A stretch of DNA of 64,000 nucleotides from Reichenbachiella ulvae (lineage in GTDB: Bacteria > Bacteroidota > Bacteroidia > Cytophagales > Cyclobacteriaceae), in the NCBI RefSeq assembly GCF_025833875.1, contig NZ_JAOYOD010000001.1, forward strand, positions 3,844,001 through 3,908,000, written 5' to 3'. Made by a program: the position numbers and the translations under genes. This document shows, one piece after another, positions 46,601 through 55,312 of the stretch; positions within the stretch are counted from its first letter, which is position 1; each line of letters opens with the position of its first letter. The notes below the pieces were generated by a model. The model was not told the DNA's origin. It did no database searches and worked only from the letters and a program-made list of their open reading frames with translations.

Positions 46601-47715
46601 GCCAAAATACCCCTAAGTCCGGTAGTTTCGGTTTGCTGCTTGACCACATACACTTCCAGTCTTGAGACCTTCACACCCGACACCACTCTTGGTATATTCT
46701 TTAGCCATTTCTCATAGTTGTCACGAAAAAAGTGGCCTAAGAAGAAGTGGCGATATTCATCATATTCCGAGGCACGGATTGTAAAACCACCATCTCCATC
46801 ACCATCTCCATCCACTTCATAGCCATCCTGAAAGCTTTTGGTTTGGGCACTTCCCTGCTGACGAGAAGCCAGGGCCGTTACCGACAGTTTACCAAACTGC
46901 ATTTGAGTTTTAACTCCAAACAAACTCTGCCCGCCAGTCATCAAGGAGTTTGATATAGGCATACTCACATTACCTAGTTCAATTTTTTTGATGATATCCT
47001 CTTCATATCCTGTGTATTCAATTTTCATGTTATTCTGAAAATCGAAGGAATTGTTGTTGTCAAAGTTGGCCGTCACAGCTAATTTCTCTCCTACCTTACC
47101 CACGATATTCATGGAGATTTGCTGGTTGTAATTGAATCCTCCTGTGCGCTGGTTTCGGACAGGTACTGCAGGATTCTCGATCGTTTGCCAGCGACCGCCA
47201 AAATCCATATTCACAAAACCATTGGGCTGAATATCTACGTAGTTACCACCAAAGATTCGGTCAAAAACAGGGCTGATGTAAATTTTGGGAATCAATCGCC
47301 TGCCACTCACCGGGCTTTCTCCATCCAGTCCTGCCGAACGGTCTTTCCAATACTGCTTCTTGATTTGGGCATCTTGATACTCCTGAAACTGCTCAAAGGT
47401 CATGGTGGACCTGGGACGATAATTCAAGGCCCCCACCTTTTCCTGAATGGTGTAATTCATACTTGAATCCATCTCTACCTCTAATTCTAGGTTGGATGGA
47501 CCATCCATCAATAAAGGGGACGAACTCTGAGAATTGGAAAATGGGTCTCCGTATCTGTCTCTTTGCTGGTAGGTCGGTCGAAAGCTCGGTTCATAGCCTT
47601 GGCTCTGTTGGGTCGAATCTGGAGGTGGGTTTTGCTGGGCCAAAACAGCCTGATTCATCAGTAGTACACCGATGAAAATCACGAGAAAATATATGTGGAG
47701 ACTGACCCGATTCAA
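40606..47715 (-). CDS. sprA: T9SS translocon / gliding protein SprA
   Basis: 2369 residues, the normal size for SprA, the very large outer-membrane channel of the T9SS (known as Sov in Porphyromonas). A signal peptide is followed by a long beta-rich protein with many aromatic barrel strands and conserved blocks such as GRRLIPKIYISPVFDRIFGG, a segment with PNGFVNMDFGG, and ending in RSSSQFGVQVRFSLAE. It forms the export pore through which T9SS cargo crosses the outer membrane. It lies 18 nt after ruvA. Its DNA has no frameshift; it is one open frame. Confidence 0.96.
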   Translation of the reverse strand: MNRVSLHIYFLVIFIGVLLMNQAVLAQQNPPPDSTQQSQGYEPSFRPTYQQRDRYGDPFSNSQSSSPLLMDGPSNLELEVEMDSSMNYTIQEKVGALNYRPRSTMTFEQFQEYQDAQIKKQYWKDRSAGLDGESPVSGRRLIPKIYISPVFDRIFGGNYVDIQPNGFVNMDFGGRWQTIENPAVPVRNQRTGGFNYNQQISMNIVGKVGEKLAVTANFDNNNSFDFQNNMKIEYTGYEEDIIKKIELGNVSMPISNSLMTGGQSLFGVKTQMQFGKLSVTALASRQQGSAQTKSFQDGYEVDGDGDGDGGFTIRASEYDEYRHFFLGHFFRDNYEKWLKNIPRVVSGVKVSRLEVYVVKQQTETTGLRGILALSDLGEPRRIGNSTGITADPTSPNDNEANNLFADLVGQDQIRDISTAADYLAAQFGMEEGRDYEARPSVRKLDATEYKFNDQFGYLTLNSRLRPGEVLAVSYEYTYNGAPEPFQVGELSENYQGRPDEDLIILKLLLPAKNTQTDVPLWDLMMRNIYSLGGSRISKDGFELKVHYRDDINNYNAPNLNEGQNTNNIPLIEVLKLDQLNVNGDNQPDGNFDFIPDVTFDEDFGNVIFPVLEPFGSHLESVFTASEQNLKDKYVYSELYDRTQTLAEQVSAKNKFLLKGKFVAGGGGARGGQQVYNLNAFNIAENSITVTAGGTVLTEGLDYTVSYIGGGSVTIINQGVVNSGKTINISYETDDLFSFRSKWLTGTRLEYEFSDKINVGATLLHLSERTGGVSRYSMGNEPIKNTKYGFDVNYQQDSRLITKIVDAVPLISTKENSTVTFNGEFAQLIPGTSNVVNGESTAYVDDFESAATPFSLMGGNQGWYLGSAPEQFKETDPNGTTLGAGFRRAKLAWYTIDNTLYTNARPGNIEDEDLANNYVKPVYAQDIFKQQDLGIRNIPERTFDLAFFPRERGPYNYTSDLTQDGLLRNPERNFGAITRPVPTNQDFTANNVEYIEFWLMDPFTDHPIDDGNGNPQPNQDGDGTGKLIIQLGDVSEDVLEDDIRSFENGLASDGSDQNTQYTDWGRITTQQPLTNAFDASSSARENQDVGLDGLDSNSEDYFTQFMDQGVLNNLNALGQQRVLNDISGDDFVHYLDRSYTESDVQILARYKKYNGHEGNSPSSSGSTSATNIPEREDINLDNELTRTEGYYEYEIDINNSVLVPGQGYVIDEVRDISGEADWYLFRIPISSGTAVGEVNLQAMRHVRMVMTGWTSPVVLRMNRFQLVASQWRKYANDLAEPDLGEIPEVSSSDFEVSVVGVEENSSPAGGRPPYLVPPGINRDRDNTQGISRRINEQSLRVCVEDLEDGDARAVYKTSLNLDMINYGKLKMFFHAEASQGEMILDDEVTGFLRLGFDQTQNYYEIEVPLKVTPDGLGTYTARDIWPEENEINLALNELYTVKSARNADNYDVTRRYTRESLNGKYKISIIGNPKLSGVTDMMIGVRNPTSNDGDDKSVCIWANELRLTDFDDEKGWAANAQLNVKLADFATVNASTRYTSVGFGGIQQRISERTREETFDYDMSANVNIDKLIPAETGIKIPMFVSTSKSTSTPRYDPLDDDVPLDASLDKFDTQKEKDEYREKVISQTTNKSINFSNVRKEKVKKDAKSHIYDIENFTFDYAFSEQKSSNVNTAERINKQYSGGLTYNYSTSLPSIEPFKNVKAFSSPYLQLIKDINFNLLPNSFSFRAGMDRRFQRTQLRNSDLTTDGIKANYEKFFTFDRSYNLRWSLFKNLSLNYNATARAIIDEPEGDINTDVKRDSIWSNIKRFGRIKSYNQSVGLNYRLPLDKLPLTDWMSADYRYSVDYTWTGGNVDQVEEFGNILENQRTQDVTGKIDMLKLYNKSKYLSSINRPPRQSRTSRYDTVRTTGGVDAFKGVLRLIMALRSINVTYGVREATTLPGILPTPYMVGMDRDFAAPGWDFIMGSQDPEIRHRAARNDWLVKNGEFSDSFEQSRTEDLNIRASIEPFKDFRIQVDAKRNNRAEYSEIHRYDADSGIFRSLSPLRSGSYTVSFLPIKTAFDKDKGENISSVFQQFEENRDIIKARQDNRNPNGEYSSNSQDVLIPAFIAAYTDQSAASVNLLPFPKIPVPNWRVDYAGLGKLNGLKDVFSYINLTHAYVSSFSISNYTNSLRYSDENLLDLTNNLLDYPMASAQDANNGNSLVPVYQISQVDVVERFSPLIGVSVRTKSMFTAKVDYAKERTLRFDLSNTQLTEMKSNNISFDVGLTKDNWKFPFKIKGRTVTVENQIQVRMTFTVRDTKTVQRKMDDVNTITDGNLNYQVRPTISYVASQRLNLTMYFEKNINEPRISSSYNRSSSQFGVQVRFSLAE

Positions 47716-47733
47716 AGTCTTTCAGTATTGCGT

Positions 47734-48327
47734 TTAGGACCTTTTCAACGCTAATTTAATTAAATCCTCCAGACCTAATTCTTCTTCAGCATTTTTCAAT
47801 ATTTTCTCTAGTGTTTTCTCTGCCACAGCTTTGGAGATTCCAAGGGTAACCAGAGCCGCCAAAGCCTCTGATTTTACGCTGCTTTCCTTCTTGAGTGAAA
47901 GTAGAGGTCCTCCACTTTCAAGTTCTTCTTTGGACATTTTGTCCTTCAGTTCCAGGATAATTCTCTGGGCAGTTTTTTGCCCGATTCCCTTCACGCCACT
48001 GATCGTTTTCACATCTGCATTGACTATAGCCGAATGCAATTCTTGTGGAGATAAAGAAGAGAGGATCATCAGGCCTGTCGAAGGCCCCACTCCTGATATA
48101 GAAATCAACTGCTGAAATCGCTTTTTCTCATCCTGATCAAAAAAACCATACAGCGTCTGCGCGTCTTCTTTTACATGAAAGTGGGTGAAGATGTGTGCAT
48201 TTTGCAAGTTTTTGATCTGTCCATAAGTTAAAAGGGAGATATTGACATGATAGCCAATACCTCCATTATCTATGATGACATAGGTGGGATCAATTTCCAC
48301 CAGTTTACCTTCTATATACGATATCAT
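47734..48327 (-). CDS. ruvA: Holliday junction DNA helicase subunit RuvA
   Basis: 197 residues. N-terminal OB fold (MISYIEGKLVEIDPTYVII), two helix-hairpin-helix motifs (ISGVGPSTGLMILSSL and VKGIGQKTAQRIILEL), and a C-terminal domain III for RuvB contact (SEALAALVTLGISKAVAEKTL). With RuvB it drives branch migration of Holliday junctions. Starts 4 nt inside the maeB stop; sprA follows 18 nt after its end. Confidence 0.97.
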   Translation of the reverse strand: MISYIEGKLVEIDPTYVIIDNGGIGYHVNISLLTYGQIKNLQNAHIFTHFHVKEDAQTLYGFFDQDEKKRFQQLISISGVGPSTGLMILSSLSPQELHSAIVNADVKTISGVKGIGQKTAQRIILELKDKMSKEELESGGPLLSLKKESSVKSEALAALVTLGISKAVAEKTLEKILKNAEEELGLEDLIKLALKRS

Positions 48328-50591
48328 GTTCTGCCCTTAGACTCTATGGCATCCACCGCAGCAATGGTCGCCATATTAAATATTTCTCTCACTGAACTTC
48401 CCCTCTGCAGCACGTGAACAGGTTTGTTCATCCCCATCAGCACTGGGCCAATCGCCTCACTAGAGCCGATTTCCATCAGTAGCTTATAGGCAATGTTTCC
48501 TGATTCCAGATTTGGGAAGATCAAAGTATTGACTCCTTTTCCATTCAAACTGCTGAAAGGATAGCTCTTCGCCATCAACTCAGGATTCAAAGCCACATTG
48601 GCCTGCATCTCGCCATCGATAACCATTTCCGGCCATCTCTTTTTCGCTTCTGCTACAGCTTCTGCCGCCTTTGTTGGTGTTTCTCCCTTGGCTGAGCCAA
48701 AGTTGGAATAAGACAACATGGCCATCCTTGGTTCGAAATCGAAGAACTTCACCGCACGATTCGTCAATTCTATGATGTTGAGTAGGGCTTCTTTATCAGG
48801 ATTCACATTGACAGTAGTATCCGCCAAGAAATAGGTACCCGATTGGTTTCGGATGATGTACATTCCTGCCACACGCTTCAATCCTGGCTGCATACCGATG
48901 ATCTGAAGTGCTGGACGGATGGTGTTTGGATAATCATTAGACAAACCAGAGATCAAGGCATCTGCATGTCCTCGCTCCACCATCATGGCTCCATAATAAT
49001 TACGATCTATCATCAGTCGTTGGGCCTCTCTCAAGGTCATGCCCTTTCTCTGACGCTTTTCGAACAACACATCTGCATAGGCCATTCGATTCTCTCTTTC
49101 GTGATAGGTATCGATGATCTCACAATCCAGATCCAACTCGTTCTCTTCTATTAGAGCATGAATTTTCTCCTTGTTACCCAATAGGATAGGAATGGCGATA
49201 CCTTCGTCCATCACCAGCTGTGCAGCTTTGAGTATCGACAAACGATCTCCCTCTGCAAATACCAGACGCTGCAAATCTTTTTTCGCTCTGGAAGCCAATC
49301 TAGAAATGATGCGTTGACCCATTCCCAGTCTTTCTTCCAGTTTCATTTTGTACTCATCCCAATCCTTGATAGTGGTACGAGCCACGCCAGAATCTATTGC
49401 GGCTTTGGCCACAGCAGAAGAAATACTCGCAATCAGTCTTGGGTCCAGCGGTTTCGGGATCAGATAGTCCTTACCAAACCTAATGGTTTCAGATCCATAG
49501 GCTTTGGTCACAGCATCCGGTACGGGCAATTTGGTCAGTTCTGCAAGTGCACGAACAGCCGCCAGTTTCATTTCTTCGTTGATCGCAGTGGCTCTCACGT
49601 CTAGCGCCCCACGGAATATGTATGGGAAGCCCAAAACATTGTTCACTTGATTAGGATGATCCGAACGACCGGTGGCCATTACTACATCTTCTCTGGTCTT
49701 CATCGCCAGGTCATAGGCGATTTCAGGATTAGGGTTAGCCAGAGCGAAAACTATCGGGTTGTCTGCCATCGATAGCAGATCTTCTGCAGTCATCACATCG
49801 CCCATAGACAGACCCAAAAACATATCTGCACCCTTGACAGCTTCTGACAAAGTAGTCAAATCTGAATCCACTGCATACTGAGCCTTCATCGGGTCCAGGT
49901 TTGGACGGTCTTTTTTGATCACCCCTTTGCTATCCAGCATCAGGATGTTTTCCTTCCTGGCTCCCATCTTGACATATAGATCGGTACAGGCAATAGCAGC
50001 TCCACCGGCTCCATTTACCACGATCTTGATCTCATCGATCTTCTTGTCCACTACCTCTAGCGCACTTAGCAATGCAGCACTAGAAATAATCGCAGTACCA
50101 TGCTGATCATCGTGCATCACGGGGATGTTCATTTTCTCCTTGAGTTCTGTTTCTATTTTGAAACTCTCAGGAGCTTTAATATCCTCCAGATTGATTCCTC
50201 CAAAAGTTGGCTCAAGGGACTTCACAATCTCGATGAATTTGTCTGGATCCATCTCGTCGATTTCGATATCGAACACATCGATACCTGCAAATTTTTTGAA
50301 GAGCACCCCTTTTCCTTCCATTACAGGTTTGGAAGCTTCAGGCCCAATATTGCCTAATCCTAAAACAGCTGTTCCATTAGAAATAACCCCCACCAGATTA
50401 CCCTTAGAGGTATACCGATATACGTCTTCTTTATTTTCTGCAATTTCAAGACATGGCTCTGCTACTCCGGGAGAATAAGCTAAAGCCAAATCATGCTGTG
50501 TCGAAAGCGTCTTGGTAGGACGCACTTCTATCTTGCCCGGTATTGGCTTTTCATGAAAGTCCAGGGCATCCTTTTTTCTAATTTTGCTCAT
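48324..50591 (-). CDS. maeB: NADP-dependent malic enzyme with phosphotransacetylase-like domain
   Basis: 755 residues, the size of MaeB. The N-terminal 430 residues are malic enzyme (YSPGVAEPCLEIAENKEDVY, NGTAVLGLGNIGPEASKPVMEGK, VVNGAGGAAIACTDLY), and the rest matches the phosphate acetyltransferase fold, which in MaeB is usually regulatory (VFAEGDRLSILKAAQLVMDE, PNLESGNIAYKLLMEIG). It makes pyruvate and NADPH from malate. It lies between DUF4837 (42 nt) and ruvA (overlap 4 nt). Confidence 0.96.
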   Translation of the reverse strand: MSKIRKKDALDFHEKPIPGKIEVRPTKTLSTQHDLALAYSPGVAEPCLEIAENKEDVYRYTSKGNLVGVISNGTAVLGLGNIGPEASKPVMEGKGVLFKKFAGIDVFDIEIDEMDPDKFIEIVKSLEPTFGGINLEDIKAPESFKIETELKEKMNIPVMHDDQHGTAIISSAALLSALEVVDKKIDEIKIVVNGAGGAAIACTDLYVKMGARKENILMLDSKGVIKKDRPNLDPMKAQYAVDSDLTTLSEAVKGADMFLGLSMGDVMTAEDLLSMADNPIVFALANPNPEIAYDLAMKTREDVVMATGRSDHPNQVNNVLGFPYIFRGALDVRATAINEEMKLAAVRALAELTKLPVPDAVTKAYGSETIRFGKDYLIPKPLDPRLIASISSAVAKAAIDSGVARTTIKDWDEYKMKLEERLGMGQRIISRLASRAKKDLQRLVFAEGDRLSILKAAQLVMDEGIAIPILLGNKEKIHALIEENELDLDCEIIDTYHERENRMAYADVLFEKRQRKGMTLREAQRLMIDRNYYGAMMVERGHADALISGLSNDYPNTIRPALQIIGMQPGLKRVAGMYIIRNQSGTYFLADTTVNVNPDKEALLNIIELTNRAVKFFDFEPRMAMLSYSNFGSAKGETPTKAAEAVAEAKKRWPEMVIDGEMQANVALNPELMAKSYPFSSLNGKGVNTLIFPNLESGNIAYKLLMEIGSSEAIGPVLMGMNKPVHVLQRGSSVREIFNMATIAAVDAIESKGRT

Positions 50592-50633
50592 TTGATGAAT
50601 GGGTAATTGTAATGAATTTCTTTCGTCAGATAC

Positions 50634-51719
50634 CTAGTCTTCGAGACTAGACTTGAATGATTGGAGTACCAGCTCCATCTCTTGCATGAAAACACGCTTG
50701 TCACCTCCTGGATTGAACACAAACGCCTCCAGGTAATACAATCTTTTTTGCTTTTCGTCTACAAAAACATAACTCACAAAAGGCCCTCCCGCTGATATGT
50801 CGCTAAACTTCCAAAGCCCCCGCGCCTCCTTGGCATACATGCCATTGAAGTTGACCTCTCTGACCACTCCCATGGTGTCTTGAAGAGTCATGTAAATTTC
50901 CGGCTTCTGAATGTCCCTCATATAGGTCGAAGTGATCTCTTCTCTGAAGGCCAGTACATCTTCGAAAGGCTCTTGGCTATCGAAAGGCCTAAAATGTACA
51001 AAAACATCCTTTTCCCATTCTGGATCCAGCTGGCGAATCCAAACAAAATCTTTCAGGCCCTTAGCTACCTCAAATCCATAGGGTATTTTCATCGTAAAAT
51101 CATATTCCTGTCCCAGTCGCTTTTCAACATTTTTCTCTCGGACTTTAAACAATTTACTAGCGATACGGTCTCCTTCGGCTTTCGTGAAATAGTTTTTAAG
51201 AATTTCCTTGTTGTCCGAAATATGATCGATCAACTGATCCTTAGTTTGACCAAATAGGTGTAGGACGGTTTGATCCTTGGCATAAATGTCTTTTTGTGGC
51301 AGCATGAAAATCGAAGAATCCGCTTTGATCTTTTCCAGAGACTCGTTGGAGTAATATTTTTCCATCTGAGTCGCCTGTCTTCCTCTTGAATCCAGGGTAT
51401 GGACAAAGATGATGTTGGTAGCACGTTTAATGATGCTATTGAACTTGAGCGGATTGATATTTCTAAGCTTGAAATAAGGTTCGGTCTGTGGCAATGCTGG
51501 CACATACTGAGAATACACCTCCTTGAGTGCATCACCTATCGGGCCACTCCAGGCTGTGGTATCCATCACTACTAAAATAGCATTGGGTTCTCCTCCTGAG
51601 TTTGGTAAATAAGCTTTGTCTTCTTTTTTGGTTGTGCCGGTATCTTTTTTCTTATCCGAACAGGAAATGAGTAAAGTGAATGAAAGGCAAAACGTCAGAT
51701 ATGCAAGTAACTTGGACAT
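50634..51719 (-). CDS. DUF4837 family lipoprotein
   Basis: 361 residues with a lipoprotein signal (FTLLISC, Cys20). The start of the mature protein is charged and disordered (SDKKKDTGTTKKEDKAYLPN), followed by the DUF4837 domain (GGEPNAILVVMDTTAWSG near residue 42). Function unknown in the family. Its place between the MltD-like gene and maeB is common to this gene order in Bacteroidota as far as I recall. Confidence 0.87.
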   Translation of the reverse strand: MSKLLAYLTFCLSFTLLISCSDKKKDTGTTKKEDKAYLPNSGGEPNAILVVMDTTAWSGPIGDALKEVYSQYVPALPQTEPYFKLRNINPLKFNSIIKRATNIIFVHTLDSRGRQATQMEKYYSNESLEKIKADSSIFMLPQKDIYAKDQTVLHLFGQTKDQLIDHISDNKEILKNYFTKAEGDRIASKLFKVREKNVEKRLGQEYDFTMKIPYGFEVAKGLKDFVWIRQLDPEWEKDVFVHFRPFDSQEPFEDVLAFREEITSTYMRDIQKPEIYMTLQDTMGVVREVNFNGMYAKEARGLWKFSDISAGGPFVSYVFVDEKQKRLYYLEAFVFNPGGDKRVFMQEMELVLQSFKSSLED

Positions 51720-51769
51720 ACTTTTGTGGATTGAGTGAAATATGTTTAGCCGTGCCTAAGTTCAACATT

Positions 51770-53137
51770 TTACATGTTGATTAATAACTTTTGGCCGGGT
51801 TTAATTCGAGATGAGGTCAGGTTGTTAAGCTTTTTAATTTGTTCGATGGATACATCTCCGTACAGCTTCGAAATACTCCACAAAGAGTCACCAGATTGCA
51901 CCAAATGATATTTGCCTCCAGCTATGATTTCAGTCTTTGGTTCTGCTTGGGCTGGAGTTGTTTTAGCGGTGTAAACATCCTTAGTACTCTGGTTATAGTA
52001 GGGCATCACCCAGATATCGAGTCGCTGACCCACACGAATCATATTACTGCTTAAGTTATTCCATCTTTTGATGTCCGAAACCCGAACATGATAGCGCTCC
52101 GCAATACTGCCCAGGACATCACCACTTTGGACACGGTACACTTGTCTTTCCCGTCCGTAAGTTGAACCAGGCATGTTTCTGGCAAGATATTCTAGTTCCT
52201 TTTTACCCACTTTGGAAGCTGAGTCAAGAATAGCGACTCTCTTCGCGCGGATGGAATCAATCAAATCCACTGGCATTTTCAGTGGATAATTTGTAACCCC
52301 ATCAGGCACAGCTCCTCTGATGATCTGTGGATTTAGGGTTAATATATCATCAAGACATACATTGATTTGATTGGCCAGCGTCTCCATGTGGATGTAATTG
52401 CTCACATGCAAGGTGTCATAAGCCATCATGGCTCTTTGCTCGGACTGTAGGTCCACCAGGTTGTGCTCATCCGCATAGTTGACCACATAGATCATGGCCA
52501 CCAGCTGTGGCACATAAGATCGCGTCTCTCTAGGCAGGTAGGGATAGATGTCCCAAAAAGTTCTTTTGTATCCAGATCGACGGATGGCTTTTCGTACATT
52601 GCCCGGACCAGTATTGTAGGCCGCCAATGCCAACTCCCAATCGCCAAACATGCTGTAGAGCGCCTTGAGGTAGCGTGCGGCAGATTCAGTGGATTTCCAT
52701 GGGTTCATGCGCTCGTCGATGTACCAGGACTGATCCAGCTTATAGGCCTTTCCGGTGTAAGGCATAAATTGCCAAAGACCACCGGCTCCTACTCTGGAGA
52801 CGGCATTAGGATTCAACCCTGATTCGATGATGGCCAAATATTTTAGCTCATCAGGCATGCCTTTTTCGGCCAGCACTTGTTCGAATATGGGGAAATACAA
52901 ATTCTTCCTGGCCAGCACCTCACGAGTATATTCACGATCCCTCACAGTAAAGTAATCAATGAAAGAAAAGACTCTTTCGTTGAAGACCAGCGGGAGATCC
53001 TTTTCTAAACAAGACAGCCTGTCCTGCACCAATTCATAACTCACATCCGGCAATTCTTCTACCTCAGTCTGAGCCCAGGATGTAGTGCTTAGTACCAATA
53101 GTAAGGAAAGAATAGCAAGTACGTGCTTATGTGTCAT
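51770..53137 (-). CDS. MltD-like lytic transglycosylase with two LysM domains
   Basis: 455 residues: signal peptide, then a soluble lytic transglycosylase domain with catalytic Glu in YLAIIESGLNP and motifs AGGLWQFMP, ALAAYNTGPGNV; then two LysM domains near 340-385 and 405-455 (YRVQSGDVLGSIAERYHV; YHLVQSGDSLWSISKLYG). It cleaves peptidoglycan to form anhydromuramyl ends and binds the wall through LysM. The start overlaps the end of gatA by 4 nt; the next gene is 50 nt away. Confidence 0.95.
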   Translation of the reverse strand: MTHKHVLAILSLLLVLSTTSWAQTEVEELPDVSYELVQDRLSCLEKDLPLVFNERVFSFIDYFTVRDREYTREVLARKNLYFPIFEQVLAEKGMPDELKYLAIIESGLNPNAVSRVGAGGLWQFMPYTGKAYKLDQSWYIDERMNPWKSTESAARYLKALYSMFGDWELALAAYNTGPGNVRKAIRRSGYKRTFWDIYPYLPRETRSYVPQLVAMIYVVNYADEHNLVDLQSEQRAMMAYDTLHVSNYIHMETLANQINVCLDDILTLNPQIIRGAVPDGVTNYPLKMPVDLIDSIRAKRVAILDSASKVGKKELEYLARNMPGSTYGRERQVYRVQSGDVLGSIAERYHVRVSDIKRWNNLSSNMIRVGQRLDIWVMPYYNQSTKDVYTAKTTPAQAEPKTEIIAGGKYHLVQSGDSLWSISKLYGDVSIEQIKKLNNLTSSRIKPGQKLLINM

Positions 53138-54564
53138 ATAATGTGATCTTGTAAATATTTGGAGAAAGATAATAATTTCTCTTCTTCGAAAGAATTACAA
53201 ATAACCTGAATGCCTATCGGCATACCGTCTTTATCCGTCCCACATGGGATAGAAATGGCCGGCATTCCCGCCAAAGAGGCCTGAACTGTGAAAATGTCTT
53301 CTAAATACATTTGAAGTGGATCGCGATCGTGGCTATTCAGATCAAATGCAGGAGTAGGTGTCGTAGGCATGATGATGAAATCATTGTCAGCGAAGAGCTG
53401 CTTCATTTCATCTCTGATCAAACGTCTCACCTTTTGTGCCTTGGTATAATAGGCGTCATAAAAACCTTCACTCAATACATAAGTACCCAGCAATATTCTT
53501 TTGATCACCTCCTCACCGAATCCTTCGCTTCTCGATTTTTTGTACATCGATTCGAGATCCCTGGCATTTTGAGATCGGTAGCCATACTTCACTCCATCGA
53601 AACGTGACAAGTTAGCACTCGCCTCCGCTGTTGTCAGGATATAATAGGTCGGCAATACATATTTGAGGAAGTTGAAGTCCATACGGTTGACCGTATTGCC
53701 TTCAGATTCCACTTTAGCAAACACCTGATCTACGGCCGATTTGATCTGTGGATCGATAGCCTCGTGCGAATTGATGTTGTCGAAGGAAACAACTTTGAAT
53801 TTTTCGGACCATTCTGGGGCCTTGGAAAATGCAGGCACTTTGCTTTGGCTCGCGGTATGATCGTACTCATCCGCTCCTGATACTACCTCTAATACCAGCG
53901 CCGCATCATCTACCGATTTGGACAATATCCCCACACAGTCGAAAGAACTGGCATAGGCTGTCAATCCATGTCTTGAGATTCTGCCATAGCTCGGCTTGAA
54001 ACCAATCACTCCACAAAAAGCAGCAGGCTGCCTGACCGATCCACCTGTATCAGAACCCATCGATACCAGACACATATCAGATTGAACCGCTACAGCAGAT
54101 CCACCAGAAGACCCTCCTGGCACTTTGTTCTCTCCTGCTTCGTTTTTGACCGGACCGAAATAGGAGTTCTCATTAGAAGACCCCATGGCAAATTCATCAC
54201 AGTTGTTTCTACCGATGATGATGGCATCCTCCTCCAGCATGCGCTGTATCGGAGTGGCCGTGAATTGCGATTTGAAACCTTCGAGAATTTTACTGCCGCT
54301 TTGCAGGCTGTGGTCCTTGTGGCAAAAGACGTCCTTGATGGTCACTACCATTCCTGCCAGGCGTCCAGCTTTGCCCTGATTGATTTTTTCCTGTACCTCT
54401 TTAGCCTGAGCCAATGCCTCCTCTGCATATACCTCTGTGAGGGCATTGAGAGAAGGGTTTTTTTGCTCGATGTTGGACAGGTAGCCTTGTACGAGTTCGG
54501 TGCAATTGATCGTCCCAGCGTCCAGGTCGGTTTTGATCTGGGACAGTGAATGGTAATTCTTCAA
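53134..54564 (-). CDS. gatA: Asp/Glu-tRNA amidotransferase subunit A
   Basis: 476 residues of the amidase signature family. Ser-cisSer-Lys triad elements are visible: VTIKDVFCHK (Lys), PGGSSGGSAVAVQ (Ser) and GSDTGGSVRQPAAFCG (Ser nucleophile region). GatA frees ammonia from glutamine and, with GatB and GatC, converts Glu-tRNA-Gln to Gln-tRNA-Gln. gatB and gatC are not adjacent. It lies 3 nt after tatA and overlaps the lytic transglycosylase by 4 nt. Confidence 0.95.
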   Translation of the reverse strand: MKNYHSLSQIKTDLDAGTINCTELVQGYLSNIEQKNPSLNALTEVYAEEALAQAKEVQEKINQGKAGRLAGMVVTIKDVFCHKDHSLQSGSKILEGFKSQFTATPIQRMLEEDAIIIGRNNCDEFAMGSSNENSYFGPVKNEAGENKVPGGSSGGSAVAVQSDMCLVSMGSDTGGSVRQPAAFCGVIGFKPSYGRISRHGLTAYASSFDCVGILSKSVDDAALVLEVVSGADEYDHTASQSKVPAFSKAPEWSEKFKVVSFDNINSHEAIDPQIKSAVDQVFAKVESEGNTVNRMDFNFLKYVLPTYYILTTAEASANLSRFDGVKYGYRSQNARDLESMYKKSRSEGFGEEVIKRILLGTYVLSEGFYDAYYTKAQKVRRLIRDEMKQLFADNDFIIMPTTPTPAFDLNSHDRDPLQMYLEDIFTVQASLAGMPAISIPCGTDKDGMPIGIQVICNSFEEEKLLSFSKYLQDHII

Positions 54565-54567
54565 AAC

Positions 54568-54771
54568 TTATTTCTTGTCCTCGTCCTTGATTCCGTTGTC
54601 TATTTCGTCTTTGATCTCTTTAGATGCGTCCTTGAATTCTCTGATTCCTCGACCCAGACCTTTGGCCAGTTCTGGAATTTTTTTGGCTCCAAACAACAAC
54701 ACGATGACCAAAACGATAATCACCAATTCCCAGCCTCCTGGCATACCAAATGCCAATATTGAATTTGTCAT
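54568..54771 (-). CDS. tatA: Twin-arginine translocase subunit TatA
   Basis: 67 residues from the ATG at 54771. A longer frame from 54837 adds cysteine-rich residues that do not belong to the family. After a short start there is one membrane helix ([20 protein letters not shown]) with the usual FG hinge, followed by the amphipathic helix ([18 protein letters not shown]) and a charged tail. TatA forms the pore for folded Tat substrates. No tatC in the window. First gene of the minus-strand block, with its own promoter. Confidence 0.93.
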   Translation of the reverse strand: MTNSILAFGMPGGWELVIIVLVIVLLFGAKKIPELAKGLGRGIREFKDASKEIKDEIDNGIKDEDKK

Positions 54772-54808
54772 ATACTTATTAGCTTTTATACATTGTGCAA
54801 TGCAACTG

Positions 54809-54837
54809 CAAAGATAGCCATTTAGAATCAAGATCAA
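54809..54837 (-). promoter_or_regulatory. Promoter of the tatA-gatA operon
   Basis: On the minus strand TTG (54837-54835), 18 nt, TATCTTTG (54816-54809). The expected transcription start near 54803 leaves a leader of about 30 nt. Confidence 0.75.
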
Positions 54838-54934
54838 TCCGGACCATCCATTTTGTTCTCATGAAGTACAAATGCTTACACTTGGAAAGAAAAATGATCT
54901 AAAACAGCGCAGACACGTATCCCATTTATAAAAC

Positions 54935-55312
54935 ATGAATCTCAATCAGGTAACTCTTCCCTCAATAGATCCGGAAAACTCCGTACGCTTCTATCAGCTG
55001 CTAGGTCTCAGACTGATCGTAGATGCCCTCCCGCGCTACGCACGGATGGAGTGTCCCGACGGAGCAAGCACCCTCTCTATCCACCTGGTGGAGAAATTGC
55101 CTCAAGGCGAATTGCCTACCCTCTATTTCGAAACAGAAAGGCTCGACGAAGAATACCAAAGACTCAAAGAAGCAAAAGTGAACTTTGATCTGGCCCCTAC
55201 TGATCAGAGCTGGCTCTGGCGAGAAGCCAGGCTGAAAGACCCGGATGGCAACCCTCTCATTTTATTCTTCGCAGGAAAAAACAGAAAAAATCCGCCCTGG
55301 AGAGTCGCATAG
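54935..55312 (+). CDS. VOC (glyoxalase/bleomycin-resistance) family protein
   Basis: 125 residues with one vicinal-oxygen-chelate domain pair: VTLPSIDPENSVRFYQLLGL, then EARLKDPDGNPLILFF at the end, as in the family. Substrate unknown; no lactoylglutathione lyase Glu/His set is certain. Single gene. An inverted repeat spans the stop codon (AAATCCGCC at 55288-55296 and GGCGGATTT at 55312-55320) and may act as its terminator. Confidence 0.85.
   Translation: MNLNQVTLPSIDPENSVRFYQLLGLRLIVDALPRYARMECPDGASTLSIHLVEKLPQGELPTLYFETERLDEEYQRLKEAKVNFDLAPTDQSWLWREARLKDPDGNPLILFFAGKNRKNPPWRVA

Noticed and set aside
54082..54549. 155-codon frame antisense to gatA
   Set aside because: gatA is unmistakable; the antisense frame has no known motif and is a by-product of codon bias.
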